Assembly: GCA_963575745.1 (NCBI GenBank)
Contig: CAUYUJ010016341.1
Span: 46,423-76,422, forward strand
DNA: 30,000 nucleotides
Direction of reading: 5' to 3'
DNA from: Prorocentrum cordatum
Taxonomy: Eukaryota > Sar > Dinophyceae > Prorocentrales > Prorocentraceae
A model generated the notes under the pieces. That model saw only the letters and a program-made list of their open reading frames with translations. It was not told the origin of the DNA and made no database searches. Each line of letters opens with the position of its first letter. Position 1 is the first letter of the stretch. Shown here piece by piece: positions 20,246-29,604 of the stretch. The translations under genes were made by a program, and so were the position numbers.

Positions 20246-21140
20246 CTAAGGGTCCCAGCCTGCTGCTACAAGATGATGAGCGACTGCCGTCAGCGGACCC
20301 CTGGCGTGTCCTGCGAGGCGGGCTGGGTCGAGCTTCAAAAACTGCCGCGCCGCGCCCTGCCAGAGACGAGGCTCGCTGATCCGAACCTTCAGCAAGCCAC
20401 GTCGCCAAGTGCTGCGTCCGGAAACGGCGCCCCGGGCCCGGGCCTGGTGCGCGGCAGTCGCGCAAGGGGCAGGCCGTGGACCTCGCGATCGCAAGCGACG
20501 CCAGCTTGTGGGCCCGCCATCTCGACCCACGCTGCCCGACGCAGCCGGGGACAGGTCGGCGATCCAGAGCCTCTGCGAGAGTCGCGGCTGGGCCGTCGCG
20601 AGGTGCTCCATCACCGTGTTCGCCGGGCTCTTCGCGAAGTGGGTGCCGCTCCTTCGACCCTGAATAATGCTCCTGGTCGCTTGGCCCGGGTCCGAGGTCC
20701 CGCCGAACTGGGCGAGTCGTCGCGGCCCCGAGCAAACCTGGCTCGAGACAGAGGGCCCGCTTTGGGAAATCATGCCGGCGAGCGCTCCGAACAAGAACGG
20801 GCCATTCAATCGCATCGTGCAAAATATTGATGTCAGGTGCCAGGCCATGAGCTATCTTGAGATGTGAATGGAATTCTTCGCCAGGCGCGCATGGGCGCTT
20901 CTTTGAAGGCTGGATTCCAGGCAGCGGCTGTATACTGGAACTCCCGCCTTTCACCTGCGGTTCCTTGCTGTGGGACTACATTCAGCGCATAATGCGAATT
21001 CATCCGATGATGCGGCCCCCGAGCTTTCCTCAGGTTAAGTAGTCCCCGAACTTACATCAGCTGCCATGGCCAAAACATCACAGCCCCGTCACGCAAGTTC
21101 ACTATGCTGGCAAGATCGCTGAGCGCATCATCGCCAGGGC
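20246..21140 (-). pseudogene. Reverse transcriptase domain, frameshifted
   Basis: The minus strand shows RT palm landmarks in order, in alternating frames. An upstream helix reads FWPWQLM and then hits a stop (21052-21054). RIIG follows near 21012. Motif A appears as DINILHDAIEW (Asp at 20832-20834). FPKRALCLE then runs into a frameshift between 20744 and 20728. In the new frame are GPRRL, motif B' as IIQGRRSGTHFAK (about 20665-20630), and motif C as LWIADLS (20569-20549), where the usual pair of Asp is Ala-Asp. At least three stops interrupt the first frame. The enzyme would copy element RNA into DNA; this copy cannot. The GC-rich region downstream to about 20246 is open but shows nothing else recognisable. 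Confidence 0.7.
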
Positions 21141-21149
21141 GATCTAAAA

Positions 21150-22510
21150 ACGGAGATGATAACCTGTTGTGGCCCTTCCTCGCCTTGGGCTTCATCGCCC
21201 TGGCGGCAATGTGCACGTCTGAACGTTGAATGGGTGGCGGCTCTCACCTGCTGCCTGCTGCTTGACCTCGTGCAATGTATCCCTGGCTTGTTCAAGGCGA
21301 ACTGGATGCCTCGACGTCCGCGGCATGCCAATGCCGAACCTCCGCGTCGATCCCAACATCGGCTGATGGAGCACCCCTTCCGGAGTCCCCAGCTCGTCAA
21401 CTGAAGCGGGAACTCCATGGTAGCCTTGAGGGGGCGCCTGTGGTAGCATTGTCCGCGACCCATGTCACAATATGCTGGAGAAGCTGAACGTGCCCAGGGT
21501 TGAATGCGTTGCGAAATCTTGAAAGATTCGATATCGGTGTCATCTGAGCGCTGCGCGATGCTGTTGGGCCGCCGGCCACCCTTGCCATGGAGTGCCCGTC
21601 GCCGCCTTCCCCGCGGGCGATGCCGCGCTCGTCGGCGCCTGGCCTGGCAGCTTGACCCCGAGCGAAGTTAACGATGAAACCTCAAGACCTCCGTTCCCAC
21701 GTCGACGGGGTCTCGCGAGCTTCGACATGGCGGTGCGCGTCCTCTCCCGCGAGTTTGCCGCCGCGTCGTGGTAGGGCAGGACTCGAGGGGGTTCTGACTG
21801 CAGAGGTCTGCGAGCGACCGACCTCGGGCCAGTGGCGCGCGTCGGCGCGGACTCCTCAACCGCAAAACTACGACGCTGCTGGCGCGCGAGCCGACCGCGG
21901 AAACCCATGGCGCGCATGCGCTGCTGACAGGGGGGCGCGCTGCCCTCTGCTATGGCACGCTGCTGAAGCCCGAGCGGGGCCCCACGTGGCTGAGAACGCT
22001 CGTTGCGTGAAACCAACCTGAGTTTGACCGAAATGCCGCGGGTCGGACGGGGCGCAAAAGGGGGGTGGCGAGGCGACGGCGCCAACATCGTGGGTCCGAT
22101 TGGAAGGCCTGGGGGCAGTCTCGCCCGGGGGGGCGGCGGTGGTGGTCTCGCAATCGCACTCCAGATTTGCCGGCCTGGCGTGAGGGGGCGCCCGGTGAAT
22201 TCACGCTGAACCTTTCCCCAGTTGGGGGTGAACCCAGTGCAGCAGTATGTAACGTAGGCGCCGATGTGGAGCTCGCGTCCTCGTCGAAATTCTGAGGGTC
22301 AATCCGCGGTTCCACCTCGTCGCCCCGGGGGTGGGCGCAACAGCCCGAAGACGTCTCAGTGCCGGCTCCCCGAAGCGAGAATCAGCCTCGCCCTTCGAAG
22401 AGGCCGACTCATGTGGCTCAAGAGGAAGGCCATTGCGACGCTCCGACGCCAAGGCCTTGCGTTTTTTCGCGAGCAACGGCCAGGCAGGGTGCGTAGTCGC
22501 CCCTCGATCT
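21150..22510 (-). other. Middle of the retroelement, not assigned
   Basis: Minus-strand frames of 63-182 codons overlap here with Arg/Pro/Ser-rich composition. One (21588-21397) contains FNPGHVQLLQHIVTWVAD, which looks protein-like, but I recognise no family. If the element has an endonuclease it should be here or just upstream, but I cannot see one. Confidence 0.4.
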
Positions 22511-22516
22511 ACCCGG

Positions 22517-23002
22517 CTAAGACCCGAGCTGGCCGGCTGCCCGCGGGCCCTGAACTTGCGGGGGGCGCTGGGGGGGCAGGAGGGCGGGGGTGGGGTGTCG
22601 AGTGGGGGGCTGGGCGCCCTGCCCTTTGAGCTGCGAGACCAGAGCGGACTGTGGTTCCCCGCGCGCGTCTTGGATTACCTGGAGCCCCGCGGCGTGTGCG
22701 GGGGTGACTGAGACGCGACTGCGAAGTCTATCGGAGAAGAGCCTGACGCCAATGTACGTAAACTGGGCGCGGGGCTTGATTGCGACCCCTCCGGCCGTGG
22801 AGACGATTCTAAATTGGTCGAGAACTAGCGGGCGCATGTTGAGGACCCATGGACTGCCCTGGAATCCGGAGAAGCTGGATGACGGCTCCGAGACGGGGGC
22901 ACCTGCTATTGCCCCCTTCCGAAGCTCTGGGAAATGCTCGTGGGGTGTGAAAAAAAGCGACGCTGGGGCCCTGGCGGCGGACCACAGCGGGGAGAAGACC
23001 AT
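22517..23002 (-). pseudogene. Retroelement upstream frame of unknown function
   Basis: A 161-codon minus frame starts just after the stop of the 204-codon frame upstream. It has a mixed hydrophobic/polar composition (MVFSPLWSAARAP, QFTYIGVRLFSDRLRS), then a Pro/Gln-rich end, and looks more protein-like than its opposite strand. No motif recognised. It could belong to the retroelement or be a read-through of diverged coding sequence. Confidence 0.35.
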
Positions 23003-23020
23003 CGAGGCTATATGGGGCCC

Positions 23021-23635
23021 TCAGCGTACAAAACTAGAACTGGGCTGCTGATGAGACAGAAAGCGCGCCTGTCTGTGGCCCTCGTCGAGAGAAACCTCGC
23101 CACCGTCGTTGGCTCTCGTGGCCCCCGATGCGGTCGCGTGTTTCCCTGGCGGGCGAGCCTCGTTCAAAATGGCCTTGCACTTATCCGCGCGAAACTTCCG
23201 AAACCACTCTTGGCTGTAATCCCCCCGTTGTGATTCTCGCGCAAGGCAAAACATTGAAATGTGCTCTGCTGCCGGAGAAATAGAATTCATGTCCAGCTCT
23301 TGTGGACCAAGGTTTGCACTGTTGTCGAAGATGACCTGAATAACCGAGCTGTCCCCAACCTGCGGCTCGTCGCTGTCTGGGGTCGATGATGGACTGACGA
23401 CTCTCAAATCCCCGCTGACGTGCTTCTGCTGGTGGACCCGTCTTCTCGCTGATGCTCGCTGGCTTGCGGCTGTGTGGCCCCGATCACAGCCCTCGTATGT
23501 CGCTTCTGGGCTGCCCGTGGGCTGATGCCGCCGCCGTACGGGTTGTTTCCTCGTGCGCCTTCTGCTTCGCGTGCCTGATCCTCTCGATCTCGATCTCGGC
23601 CTCGGCGTCCGGGTCCTTGTCGGGCCGCTTGTCAT
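23021..23635 (-). pseudogene. Retroelement N-terminal region, second part
   Basis: The 204-codon minus frame begins Arg/Ser-rich. It then has a more ordered section reading AEHISMFCLARESQRGDY and WFRKFRADKCKAILNEARPP, which looks like a small helical domain, and ends in a polar tail. It overlaps the end of the 23484-23963 frame in a different frame. It probably continues the ORF1-like part of the same element, but I recognise no family. Confidence 0.45.
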
Positions 23636-24190
23636 CGCCAGCCGGTGGTGCAGTACTTACTACACTTGCCGCCTCCGACGCCCTTTTAGATGCTGGAGCA
23701 GTCGCTGAATTTGCGGCAGCCCCCGTTGGCCTAGACGCGGCATGGGCATCTCCAGCATCCTGACCCTTGCGCTTCTTGGCAATCGCGTCCGCCAGTGTCT
23801 TTTGCATGGCGACGGCCCTGTGGCGCCACGCGGTGACCTGCTCGCCCCTCTGCTCCAGCAGGGCGTTGGCTCGGCCTCGAACTTCTGGCGCTCCTGCACC
23901 CTCTCCGATTCCTCTCGCTCGAACTCGCCGTCCGAGAGCTTCTTGCAAAACGCCTCGTCCCAACTGATCTGGAGCGTGTCCTGGGAAACGGTGTCCTTGT
24001 CCTTGGGGGCGACCTGGCTGATGCCCACGGCGTCCGCGAGAGCCCTGGCAGCGACCCTCCTGCCCAGCTCCGCGGCCACCAAGAGGCGGACCGTCTCCTG
24101 CTCGCGCTCCTCGGCCCTCTGCAGCTGCTCCTGTCAGCGAACCACCTGGGCGAGCGCCTGGTTGTGCTTCAGGCCAGCGTCATTCCAAGC
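23484..24190 (-). pseudogene. Charged, coiled-coil-like N-terminal region, frameshifted
   Basis: Two minus frames carry one apparently continuous protein. The first (from 24082, with possible read-in from 24190 after a stop at about 24135) has ELGRRVAARALADAVG, KDKDTVSQDTLQISWDEAF and EFEREESERVQERQKFEAE. The reading then moves to the other frame near 23880-23890 and continues EQRGEQVTAWRHRAVAMQK, DAIAKKRKGQDAG, an Ala/Ser/Thr linker, DAEAEIEIERIRHAKQKAHE and a short tail. Heptad-like Glu/Arg/Lys stretches suggest coiled coils, as in ORF1-type nucleic-acid chaperones of LINEs. That comparison is about style, not a recognised family. Confidence 0.5.
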
Positions 24191-24321
24191 GCCCTCATAC
24201 CCCCTCGCCGCCTCAGACGGGGCGATGGTGGGCCCCCTTTTGGGCGCGCTCTCCTAGTGCAGGGCGGCCGTTAGCGTGGTCCTCAGCACGGGGTTCTTCA
24301 CCATGGATATGGCGCTGGAGG

Positions 24322-24415
24322 GGGGCCCACCGCAGATCCAAGAAATCCGCGCGGAGCGCCAACAAATTATGTTTATGGCGTTTTTCCCTCTTCAATGACC
24401 TCCTGCGCCCACCTA
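24322..24415 (-). repeat. Dispersed repeat, copy A
   Basis: It shares gatccaaga, atccgcgcggagcg, caaat and ttatg blocks with 29511-29590 in the same orientation. On minus both copies can be read in phase as KRHxHxxxxLRADxLDxRWxP. A 249-base minus stretch from 24461 reads MAYGKNGKAVWAWLKLGG and then this motif. It sits just upstream (minus sense) of the retroelement N-terminal region. Confidence 0.85.
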
Positions 24416-24460
24416 ACTTGAGCCAAGCCCAAACTGCCTTGCCGTTCTTGCCGTAAGCCA

Positions 24461-24729
24461 TGGGAGGAGGAGGAGGAGGAGGAGGAGGAGGAGGAGGAGG
24501 AGGAGGAGGAGGAGGAGGGAAATAGGATAAACGGATGAAGAGGGAGGGGCTCATAGGAGGAGGAGGAGGAGGAGGAGGAGGAGGAGGAGGGAGGAGGGAG
24601 GAGGAGGAGGAGGAGGAGGAGGAGGAGGAGGAGGAGGAGGAGTAAGAGGAAGAGGAGGAGGAGGAGGAGGAGGAGGAGGAGGAGGAGGAGGAGGAGGAGG
24701 AGGAGGAGGAGGAGGAGGAGGAGGAGAGC
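24461..24729. repeat. Long GGA microsatellite in three blocks
   Basis: GGA arrays lie at 24462-24518, 24556-24642 and 24655-24729, separated by short purine-rich spacers. They read as poly-Ser, poly-Pro or poly-Glu by frame and inflate a 480-codon minus frame (25655-24213). Confidence 0.97.
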
Positions 24730-24914
24730 AGGAGAACAAGGACAGGTGGGCTGGGCTCACAGCCTCGGCCTTCGCAGGACATGCCTGCCTGCTGCGCAGC
24801 CCGCGCGCAGGGCCCGCCCGCGCTCGAGAACGCAGCCGCCCGTGCCCGCTTACGCACCCCGTGGCGGCGCCGAGGGTGGTGGCACCTGGCCAGGATGGCC
24901 TTGGCCGCTTGAGC

Positions 24915-25100
24915 AGGGAGAGGAAGGAGGAGGAAGGAGGACGAGAAAGGAGGACGAGAGAGGAGGGACGAGAGAGGAGGACGAAAGGAGGGACGAGAGA
25001 GAAGGGAGCAAGGAGGACGAGAAAGGAGGGAGGAAGGAGGACAAGAGAAGGAGAAGAGGAGGGAGAAAGGAGGACGAGAAAGGAGGGAGGAGGGAAGATG
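24915..25100. repeat. ggacgagaaaggagg purine repeat
   Basis: Degenerate units of 12-20 bp contain aggaggacgagaaagg or gggacgagagagg. The 24730-24915 spacer is GC-rich with nothing recognised. Confidence 0.9.
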
Positions 25101-25101
25101 G

Positions 25102-25306
25102 ATCATGACGATCAGGATGACTCCGATGGTGGCGACGACGACGATGACGATGCTAATGATGGTGATGATGATGGTGATGATGGCGATGACTATGACGACG
25201 ACGATTCTGATTATGCTGATGATGTTGCTGTTAGTGATGATGCTGCTGATGATGCTGCTGATGCTGATGCTGATGCTGATGATGATGCTGATGCTGATGC
25301 TGATGC

Positions 25307-25341
<35 letters not shown>

Positions 25342-25392
25342 CTGATGCTGATCATGATGGTGGCGATGATGATGCTGATAGTGAGGGGGATA
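25102..25392. repeat. GAT/GCT triplet tract
   Basis: Long runs of gatgat, gctgat and gacgac triplets. Depending on frame and strand they read as poly-Asp, poly-Met, poly-His or poly-Ile. Confidence 0.96.
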
Positions 25393-26035
25393 CAGATGCA
25401 AGACTTGACTGCGTCCTGATCTCCGCAGTCCACAAACGACGGACATGTGCAAGCCATTGCGGGCAGTGCGTCGTGGCGCAGCCGGGTATTCTGGGGGGAA
25501 CTGGCGGGGGAGGAGAACAGCACCCGCCCCCCCCCCCCCCGCACACCCACACACACACACCGACGCCAACACTGGAGAAGGAGGGCGGGGTCCGTCTGAG
25601 CGGGCGGAGGAATCGGCGGGATGAGGAGTGAGAACAACCAGGAGGAGGAGGACAAGGAGAAAGCGGAAGATGGGTGGACAGGGAGGAAGGCAAGCGGAGG
25701 GTGAGGGGAGAGCGGAGGAGCGAGGAGGAGGGAGCAGGAGGGAGGGAGGGAGCGGGGGAGCTACGAGGATGAGATACTTCGTGGGCAGGAGTAGGAGGAC
25801 GAGCAGGCAGGAGGCATGGCGAGGAATCCGAGCACGGAGCACGGGAGGGGCGCAAGGGGGGGCGGCACCTCGACCTCCACCGGCGTGCGGAGGTCGAACA
25901 GCCGCGGCCCGCGGCGGCCGAAGACGGTGAGCTCCTCCGGGGCCAGGGAGCGTGGAGGGGCTCTCGGGGGGTGTCGGCACGGGTGCGGGGGGGGGAAGCA
26001 CGTGATGAATTATGAGAGCGCGCAAGAAGGACGAT
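25392..26035. other. GC-rich spacer with poly-C and purine patches
   Basis: Contains a 14-base C run (25528-25541), a short ca repeat (25545-25560), a purine-rich patch (25640-25760) and GC-rich sequence with no recognised gene. Confidence 0.6.
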
Positions 26036-26050
26036 TGATGATGATGATGC

Positions 26051-26081
<31 letters not shown>

Positions 26082-26222
26082 GCTGATGCTGATGGTGGTG
26101 GTGGTGGCGGTGATGGTGATGGTGATGGTGATGATGCGAATGATGGTGATAATGATGATGATGGTGATGATGATGACGAGGATGGTGGTGATGATGATGA
26201 TGATGATGATGATGTGATTTGA
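26036..26222. repeat. GAT/GGT triplet tract
   Basis: gatgatgatg and ggtggtggtgg blocks resemble those at 3425-3592. They lie right next to ordinary sequence at both ends. Confidence 0.96.
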
Positions 26223-27325
26223 TGTTGAATCGAAGGTGGGGGGAGCAACGGCTCACTCCCCTTCTTTCCTCCGGCTCTACGTGCCCAATGCAGTCCTTGC
26301 ACCGCAGGCGGAGGGACACGAGTCCCCTGTGGGCCCCCAGCGAAGCACGGTTACCGCCGCGCCCGCACCGAAAGGGGTCCACGCCTCCAATCTCCAATCC
26401 GGCCGCGCTACCCCCGCCCATGAACGAGCGCGCGAAGACAGGGAAGGGCCCTTGCCTCCCGCTGGCAATGCGCACTCGAGGGGGGATGGGAGGCATCCGC
26501 GCCCCGCCCACTCGAACAGAAGCTACGACGCACGCAGAAAAATGAGAGCAAGCAACGACTATTAGAAAAAGAAACATCGGCATACACATAAACATTTTGG
26601 TCGCTCTGATAGGCGACCTGTGGCTTCGAATCGCCCGCGCTGGCGTGCTTCTCTATAGTTCTTTCGTGCCCCGCCACCATCACGTGGCAGACGCGCCGAC
26701 CAGGCCGGAAGGCAAGGCCGCAGCGCTGGAAGCGTTGCGCGCCGCAGCTTTCCGCCATGCGGCATGGGTGGCTCCCCGCGATGCGCCGTGGCCGCAGTGA
26801 GGCTGTGAATCAGAAAATGGGCGCCATGGAAAAAACTTGTGCTCTATCTGCGTCCTCTCGTCGTCTCTGCCCGATGGTGGCGTCCTCTGTTCTTGATTGT
26901 AGCGGTGCTTCTCAAAAACAGTTCGCTGGTTTAGGCACGGCCGTGACCGGGTTGTGGTTTGGGCGTTGGCTGCGTTTCTGTGCCGATTTGGGCGGATCCC
27001 GCCCGGGGGCCTGGTTTGCGGCGCGGGGACCCGGGGACGTGGTCGCTGTGGTTTAGCCATTTCGGCGTCCAGTCCGTGCATCTCGTGCTTGGTTTGCAAT
27101 TCGATGCGAGTCATGGGTCGTCGCTGTCGCGCTGCCTGTCCGTCATCGTCGCCGCCGCGCGTCGATTCTGTAGCAGCATGGCCCAATGTGCTCAAATTTC
27201 TTGAGCAGAGCCGGGCCAGCGCCGCTGGGAGGTCAATTGCTGCAGCGGGCGCCCCTTCGGGCTCGCGCTCGGAGGTTCCATGTGCAGGTTTGTCCACGCT
27301 GCTGGAGCGAGCGGCTGCTGTTTTC
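26223..27325. other. Unique region upstream of the recombinase pseudogene
   Basis: Overlapping frames of about 60-205 codons on both strands with nothing recognisable. The plus frame 26954-27787 runs into the recombinase region and may hold a diverged N-terminus of it from about 27330. Confidence 0.5.
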
Positions 27326-27329
27326 AGGG

Positions 27330-28802
27330 CCGACGTGGACGTGGCATCGCTATGCGGCCGGCTTCAGGAGGCAGGCGTTTCGAACACTGATGATTTCTGT
27401 TGTATTTCTGTGCAGGAAGCAACGCTTATTTGGGCACCTGTGGCCACCGTTCCCGAGTCGTTCGTTCGTGCGCTGATTGGCTTATGCAGCCCTGCAGCGC
27501 GAGATGCAGTGCCCCGGAGTATTAGTGGGGCAGGTGTCCCATCGAGTTCGCCTCCTGGTCGCCCAGCAGGCCCGCGTTCACCGGCTGCAGCGCCTGAGAC
27601 CAGAGCGACAGCTGAGCGCTTCGGTCGTGTGCTGTGGCGCGTGCTTCTGGGCAGATTCCTGACCCAGAGGCCCTCGCAAAAGCGATTCTTGCATTGGCGA
27701 AGCATGGTTGTGGGCCGCGCGTGCTCCCGACGAAAACGCCGCGCGCAGAGCTTTGCAGGCCCACTTGGGGCCACCGGCGCTGGCTGAGCAGGCAGTTTGG
27801 CTGGAATTCTGCGGGTGGAAATCCAGTGCACCTGGCTACGCGTCGGCGGTGCGCGTTGGCAGGTGGCGCTGGATAGCTTTGTTGGTTTACTTCGCATCTC
27901 GGCGTCGTTGAGCTGTCGCTTGTCCCATCTCCGCACAGTGCTGTCGTGGCTGAGGTGCCCAATCGGGCCACTGGCGGACGCGGCTCGAATGGTTCGAGGC
28001 GCGGAACAAAAAAACAGGGCGAGCGCAACGGAGGCTGCGGGTGCGAGCTTCGGCTGAAGAGACGAGAGCCTTCGTCAGGTGGTGCGTCAGCTTCGGCTTC
28101 CCATTGCTGGGGGATTCCTGGGTTATCGCCGAGCGTTTCTGCTTGCGCTACGGCGAGGTGCTCCAGATCGGGGCCGGGCGTGCCCCTGTCACCGTCGGCG
28201 TTGCACTGGGCGGGCGCCGCCGCGTTTGCATCGCTTTCATGCAGAGAAGATGTTATTCGGAGCCTGTGGAGGTCACGCGAAACTGCATCTGCAAATTGCA
28301 GGATCGCGCCCATTGTGGCGTTTGTGTCGTGGTCCGGCTGCGTCGCGACTTCCAGGGGCCCAACATTTTCTCGGGCATTACTTACGCTGAAAGCTTGGGG
28401 GTGCTCAAGATTGCCGCCGGCGCGTGCGGCTTTGCAAGCGCAGCGTCCTGGGGCACCCGCGCCTTTCGGCGGGGCTGGGCCGCAGAGTGCCTGCAGGCAG
28501 GTGGCCCGACTGCTCTGTTTTATTCAAGCGGCTGGCGCGGATTGACCGCCTTTGCATGCGCTTCCGCTCGCGCCAGGGGAGCCATAGCGGCGGCGGAGTT
28601 TCTTGTTGACCACTCTGAATCGTCTGAAGCTGGCGAGTGGAAAGCTCCTGCTCGCATTGGGCCCAAATATCTTCGCAGTCGCTTCGCGCAGTTGCCTGTC
28701 TCTGCCTGGGTGCACTGGGCCGTTCTGGACCTCCCAGGTCAAGGCCCGCCAGCTGCGCGATCCGTTCCGCCCTCGGTGCGTGCGGGGGCGCGGGCAGCTT
28801 AA
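27330..28802 (+). pseudogene. Tyrosine-recombinase-like protein, frameshifted and catalytically degraded
   Basis: Plus-strand pieces in alternating frames suggest one tyrosine-recombinase-type enzyme, which would cut and rejoin DNA. The first piece, about 27330-27480, reads RLQEAGVSNTDDF and IWAPVATVPESFVRALIG. The second, 27708-27911, reads EFCGWKSSAPGYASAVR, like a core-binding domain start. The third, about 27875-28020, is in another frame and reads LSHLRTVLSWLRCPIGPLAD. The fourth, 28041-28802, has the catalytic half: box I as RFCLRYGEV (Arg36), a Cys cluster CICKLQDRAHCGVC, box II as TRAFRRGWA (Arg143), and GWRGLTAF (Trp165). The expected box II His is Arg and the expected Tyr after AF is Ala or Ser, so it is probably dead. 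I recall a similar layout in dinoflagellate recombinase-like proteins; no search was done. Confidence 0.6.
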
Positions 28803-28822
28803 TGCTGCGACGGTAAATTTCC
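28716..28822 (+). repeat. 107-bp direct repeat, copy 1
   Basis: Begins tgggccgttctggacctccc and ends gacggtaaatttcc. It matches 29316-29422 without gaps and with about six mismatches. It supplies the last codons and the stop of the 28041-28802 frame. Confidence 0.97.
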
Positions 28823-28829
28823 GTCGCCC

Positions 28830-29310
28830 CTAGATTGCGCAGCACTTCGGGGGGCAGGGAAATTTGAGGAGCGGGGATGTGGTGCATTTTGCCACTTGTT
28901 GCCTCATTGCCTACTGGCCTTCTTGCTAGTGGGTTCACGCCCGTGGGCGCTCCCAAAGCGGGGCTGCGGATTCGTGTGGGGGGTTCCCGTTGGGTCTCCG
29001 CGGGGCCTCCCTGGCGCCCTGCTGGTCTCTGTCGGGTGCCTTCTGTGCTCCGCGCCTTGGGCTGCGTTGCGGCCGGTGGAAGTCGGCGTGGGGATGCCAC
29101 GCCGCGTCCCTTCCTCCGTCGTCCTGGTTGGTTGGTTGGTTGATTGGCGCGCTTTCGTGCGTGCCGGCGGCGCGTGGCCGCTCGGAGTGCGTCTGGGCGC
29201 GTGGCCTGGTGCACAGCGTTGTCGCATTGCCCACCCACTCCACTCTGTGCTGTGCTCCGCTGGCGCGGCGCAGCTGCTTGGGGGGTCCCCCTGTGCTGTC
29301 CGCGTTCCGC
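28830..29310. other. Spacer between the direct repeats
   Basis: GC-rich sequence with a ggttggttggttgattgg run at about 29129-29147. Open on several frames, none recognised. The reading VLDLPGQ..PPAAR at the repeat copies is shared only because the DNA is repeated. Confidence 0.5.
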
Positions 29311-29315
29311 TGGCT

Positions 29316-29422
29316 TGGGCCGTTCTGGACCTCCCAGGTCAAGTCCCGCCAGCTGCACGAACCGTTCCGCCCTCAGTGCGTGCGGGAGCGCGGGCAGCTT
29401 AATGTTGCGACGGTAAATTTCC
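29316..29422 (+). repeat. 107-bp direct repeat, copy 2
   Basis: Ungapped copy of 28716-28822 at an exact 600-bp offset, with about 94% identity counted by eye. It is followed by gcgcgga-rich sequence leading into the dispersed repeat at 29511. Confidence 0.97.
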
Positions 29423-29510
29423 ACGCTCCGCGCGGATTTCTTGTGTCTTCGCTGCCTCCTCCTCCCTAGCGCGCGGAGCGCGCCAGGGGCGGCGCCGGAG
29501 GCGCAGCCAC

Positions 29511-29590
29511 GGGGGCCCCAGCGCGGATCCAAGATATCCGCGCGGAGCGACACAAATTTATGGTCATGCCGTTTTCTCTCCATCGACTTC
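29511..29590 (-). repeat. Dispersed repeat, copy B, with hairpin
   Basis: Shares its core with 24322-24415. gcgcggat (29521-29528) and atccgcgc (29536-29543) form a perfect 8-bp inverted repeat around ccaagat; copy A has lost part of the left arm. On minus it reads MERKRHDHKFVSLRAD then ILDPRWGP. It lies just downstream (minus sense) of a retroelement tail fragment. Confidence 0.85.
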
Positions 29591-29604
29591 AGTCAAATCA
29601 GAAC

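Larger units (their letters stand above)
18615..24460 (-). mobile_element. Decayed non-LTR-type retroelement (RT plus RNase H)
   Basis: Fragments of one retroelement polyprotein lie in collinear order on the minus strand. From 24460 down to 18615 they are an N-terminal charged or coiled-coil part, an unassigned middle, reverse transcriptase, a CxxC cluster, RNase H and a Cys-rich tail. They sit in different frames, with in-frame stops, so the copy is dead. I saw no integrase, protease or LTR, and the RT-then-RNase H order with a Cys-rich end suits a LINE-like element. I could not find an apurinic-type endonuclease in 21150-23000, which may be eroded or absent. The layout matches a family I recall from dinoflagellate gene sets, but no search was possible. 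The ends are approximate. Confidence 0.75.

Noticed and set aside
24417-24427. cttgagccaag, resembling the reverse complement of the dinoflagellate spliced-leader 3' end
   Set aside because: Only about 10 bases match, and 9-base matches to ggctcaag-type ends occur at about 13943, 14024 and 22416 in unrelated contexts, so it is within chance.
24213-26595. 480- and 454-codon minus-strand frames
   Set aside because: Dominated by poly-Ser/Pro and poly-His/Ile from GGA and GAT tracts. Only the last stretch of the first (24461-24213) may have coding ancestry, and it is reported as a repeat.
27390-27415. Possible intron 3' splice site (pyrimidine-rich run ending in gtgcag)
   Set aside because: No matching 5' site could be tied to a frame change, and the frameshifts nearby are explained by decay.
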